Positions 6,888-8,165 of a stretch of DNA of 8,165 nucleotides are shown piece after piece. The stretch is taken from the NCBI GenBank assembly GCA_018262395.1, contig JAGSYM010000032.1, positions 1-8,165 on the forward strand, in the 5' to 3' direction. Both the position numbers and the translations under genes were made by a program. Origin of the DNA: Nitrospirota bacterium. Lineage in GTDB: Bacteria > Nitrospirota > Thermodesulfovibrionia > Thermodesulfovibrionales > SM23-35. Within the stretch, counting starts at the first letter, position 1, and every line of letters starts with the position of its first letter. The notes under the pieces were generated by a model. The model was given only the letters and a program-made list of their open reading frames with translations. It was not told where the DNA came from and searched no databases.

Positions 6888-8165
6888 ATGCGCCGGATAG
6901 ATATATACGATACCACGCTGCGGGATGGTGCTCAGACAGAGGGCATTGCGTTTTCTGTCGAGGACAAAATCCGCATTACCGAGAAGCTGAACGAACTGGG
7001 AATTCATTATGTTGAAGGTGGATGGCCCGGCTCAAATCCGCGGGATCTCGAATATTTTAAGAAGGTTAAAAAACTGAAGCTCGGTACGTCGAGGGTCGTC
7101 GCCTTTGGCAGTACTCACAGACCGAGACATACCGTAAGCGACGACACAATGTTTCAGTCACTGCTTGACTCGGAGGCCCGGATAATCACGATTTTCGGAA
7201 AGACATGGGATTTCCATGTTAAAGAGGCGTTAAAGATATCACTGCAGGAGAACCTCGATATCATCTATAACTCCATTGCCTATCTTAAAAAACATGCTGA
7301 AGCAGTTTTCTTTGATGCTGAGCACTTTTTTGACGGGTATAAGGATAATGCGCACTATGCGTTAAAGTGCCTCACGGCGGCCCAGAATGCCGGAGCTGAC
7401 TGTATTATCCCCTGTGATACAAACGGCGGCTCACTTCCTGGTGACATTACAATGATATTTGATGCAATCATGAAGGTCATCCAGACTCCTCTCGGGATTC
7501 ATGCTCATAATGATTCCGATTGTGCCGTTGCCAATTCCATTGTTGCAATAGAGAGTGGAGCATCACAGGTGCAGGGAACGATCAATGGTCTTGGTGAGCG
7601 GTGTGGTAATGCAAACTTATGCTCGGTGATTCCGGACCTTCAGATCAAACTTGGGATGCAGTGCATCAGTCCGGAGCGATTGAAAAGGCTGAGAGACGTA
7701 GCGAGATTTGTGAATGAGATAGCAAATGTGAGGCATTTTAAACGACAGCCATTTGTTGGAGATAGTGCCTTTGCACATAAGGCCGGAATTCATGTGAGCG
7801 CTATACGCAAGAGACCGGAAACATATGAACACATGCGTCCTGATCTCGTCGGTAATTCGCAGAGAGTTTTGATATCTGATCTTGCAGGCAAAAGCAATAT
7901 ACTCAGAAAGGCCGAGGAATTCGGGATTCGCCTTGACCCCGATTCCCCGCAGATTCAGGATATTATTACTACTCTGAAGAACCTTGAAAATGAAGGATTT
8001 CAGTTTGAGGCAGCCGAGGCCTCATTCGAACTTCTCATGAAAAAGGCGCTTGGTCTGCATAAACGCTTCTTTGATCTGATCGGATTCAGAACGATCATCG
8101 AAAAAAGGAGAGAGGGAGAGGAACCGGCCAGTGAAGCTACCATTATGGTCAAGGTTGGCGGTCGC
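6888..8165 (+). CDS. cimA: (R)-citramalate synthase, C-terminus cut by window end
   Basis: Condenses acetyl-CoA with pyruvate to (R)-citramalate, starting the threonine-independent route to isoleucine through 2-oxobutanoate. The frame stays open for 426 residues to the window end; family members run to about 520-540, so part of the C-terminal LeuA-type allosteric domain is missing. Seen: DTTLRDGAQTEG (8-19), the HMGL-like TIM-barrel metal site and catalytic arginine; GIHAHNDSD (203-211) with the metal-binding HxH; NGLGERCGNANL (223-234); and AHKAGIHVSAI (296-306). The G-A-Q-T-E-G sequence after LRD and the VEGGWPGSNP segment (42-51) fit the cimA family rather than 2-isopropylmalate synthase, which normally has LRDGEQ-P-G. 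The ATG at 6888 has a modest GGGGA ribosome binding site (6873-6877). It lies 33 bases after lysC with no terminator between, so the two are probably cotranscribed. Confidence 0.93.
   Translation, partial: MRRIDIYDTTLRDGAQTEGIAFSVEDKIRITEKLNELGIHYVEGGWPGSNPRDLEYFKKVKKLKLGTSRVVAFGSTHRPRHTVSDDTMFQSLLDSEARIITIFGKTWDFHVKEALKISLQENLDIIYNSIAYLKKHAEAVFFDAEHFFDGYKDNAHYALKCLTAAQNAGADCIIPCDTNGGSLPGDITMIFDAIMKVIQTPLGIHAHNDSDCAVANSIVAIESGASQVQGTINGLGERCGNANLCSVIPDLQIKLGMQCISPERLKRLRDVARFVNEIANVRHFKRQPFVGDSAFAHKAGIHVSAIRKRPETYEHMRPDLVGNSQRVLISDLAGKSNILRKAEEFGIRLDPDSPQIQDIITTLKNLENEGFQFEAAEASFELLMKKALGLHKRFFDLIGFRTIIEKRREGEEPASEATIMVKVGGR

Overview
This window looks like ordinary chromosomal DNA from a bacterium of moderate GC content. 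It holds seven genes and short intergenic gaps; no stretch over about 150 bases lacks a gene. I see no tRNA or rRNA gene, insertion sequence, phage gene, CRISPR array or long repeat. The gene set points to a Gram-negative anaerobe using corrinoid (B12) methyl-transfer chemistry: an RseC-type redox membrane protein, a RACo-type corrinoid activator with an N-terminal [2Fe-2S] domain, and a lysC-cimA pair. I recall the lysC-cimA order from Geobacter-like genomes. A Desulfobacterota or Nitrospirota-like host is plausible, but the sequence alone does not decide it.

Layout. (1) 1-1649, minus: an elongation factor G-like GTPase, cut by the window edge and lacking its C-terminal part. Its P-loop (AHGGAGKTS) and switch II (DTPGF) mark it as the EF-G-2/FusA2-like paralogue rather than canonical EF-G. 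(2) 1741-2169, minus: an RseC/MucC-like membrane protein upstream of the EF-G gene. (3) 2188-2328: a divergent control region with a candidate promoter for the plus-strand genes. (4) 2329-3533, plus: panC (pantothenate synthetase), then at 5 bases a 112-residue cysteine-free protein that may have a thioredoxin-like fold. (5) 3533-3568: a hairpin spanning the convergent stop codons. (6) 3567-5444, minus: the RACo-like corrinoid activator. (7) 5445-5609: a second divergent control region with an extended -10 promoter. (8) 5610-8165, plus: lysC (aspartate kinase) and, 33 bases on, cimA ((R)-citramalate synthase), the latter cut by the window end.

How the genes fit together. lysC and cimA probably form one amino-acid operon. 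Aspartate kinase commits aspartate to the lysine, threonine and methionine branches. Citramalate synthase starts isoleucine synthesis from pyruvate and acetyl-CoA, by-passing threonine. panC makes pantothenate, the CoA precursor; it is linked to this metabolism only by theme. The RACo-like protein would return inactive Co(II) corrinoid proteins to Co(I), but its target protein is not in the window.

The most notable observation is a strong, well-spaced, in-frame internal ribosome binding site in lysC, just before its regulatory ACT domains. This is the arrangement that yields separate alpha and beta subunits in Bacillus and Corynebacterium aspartate kinases. I did not find a clearly new biological system.
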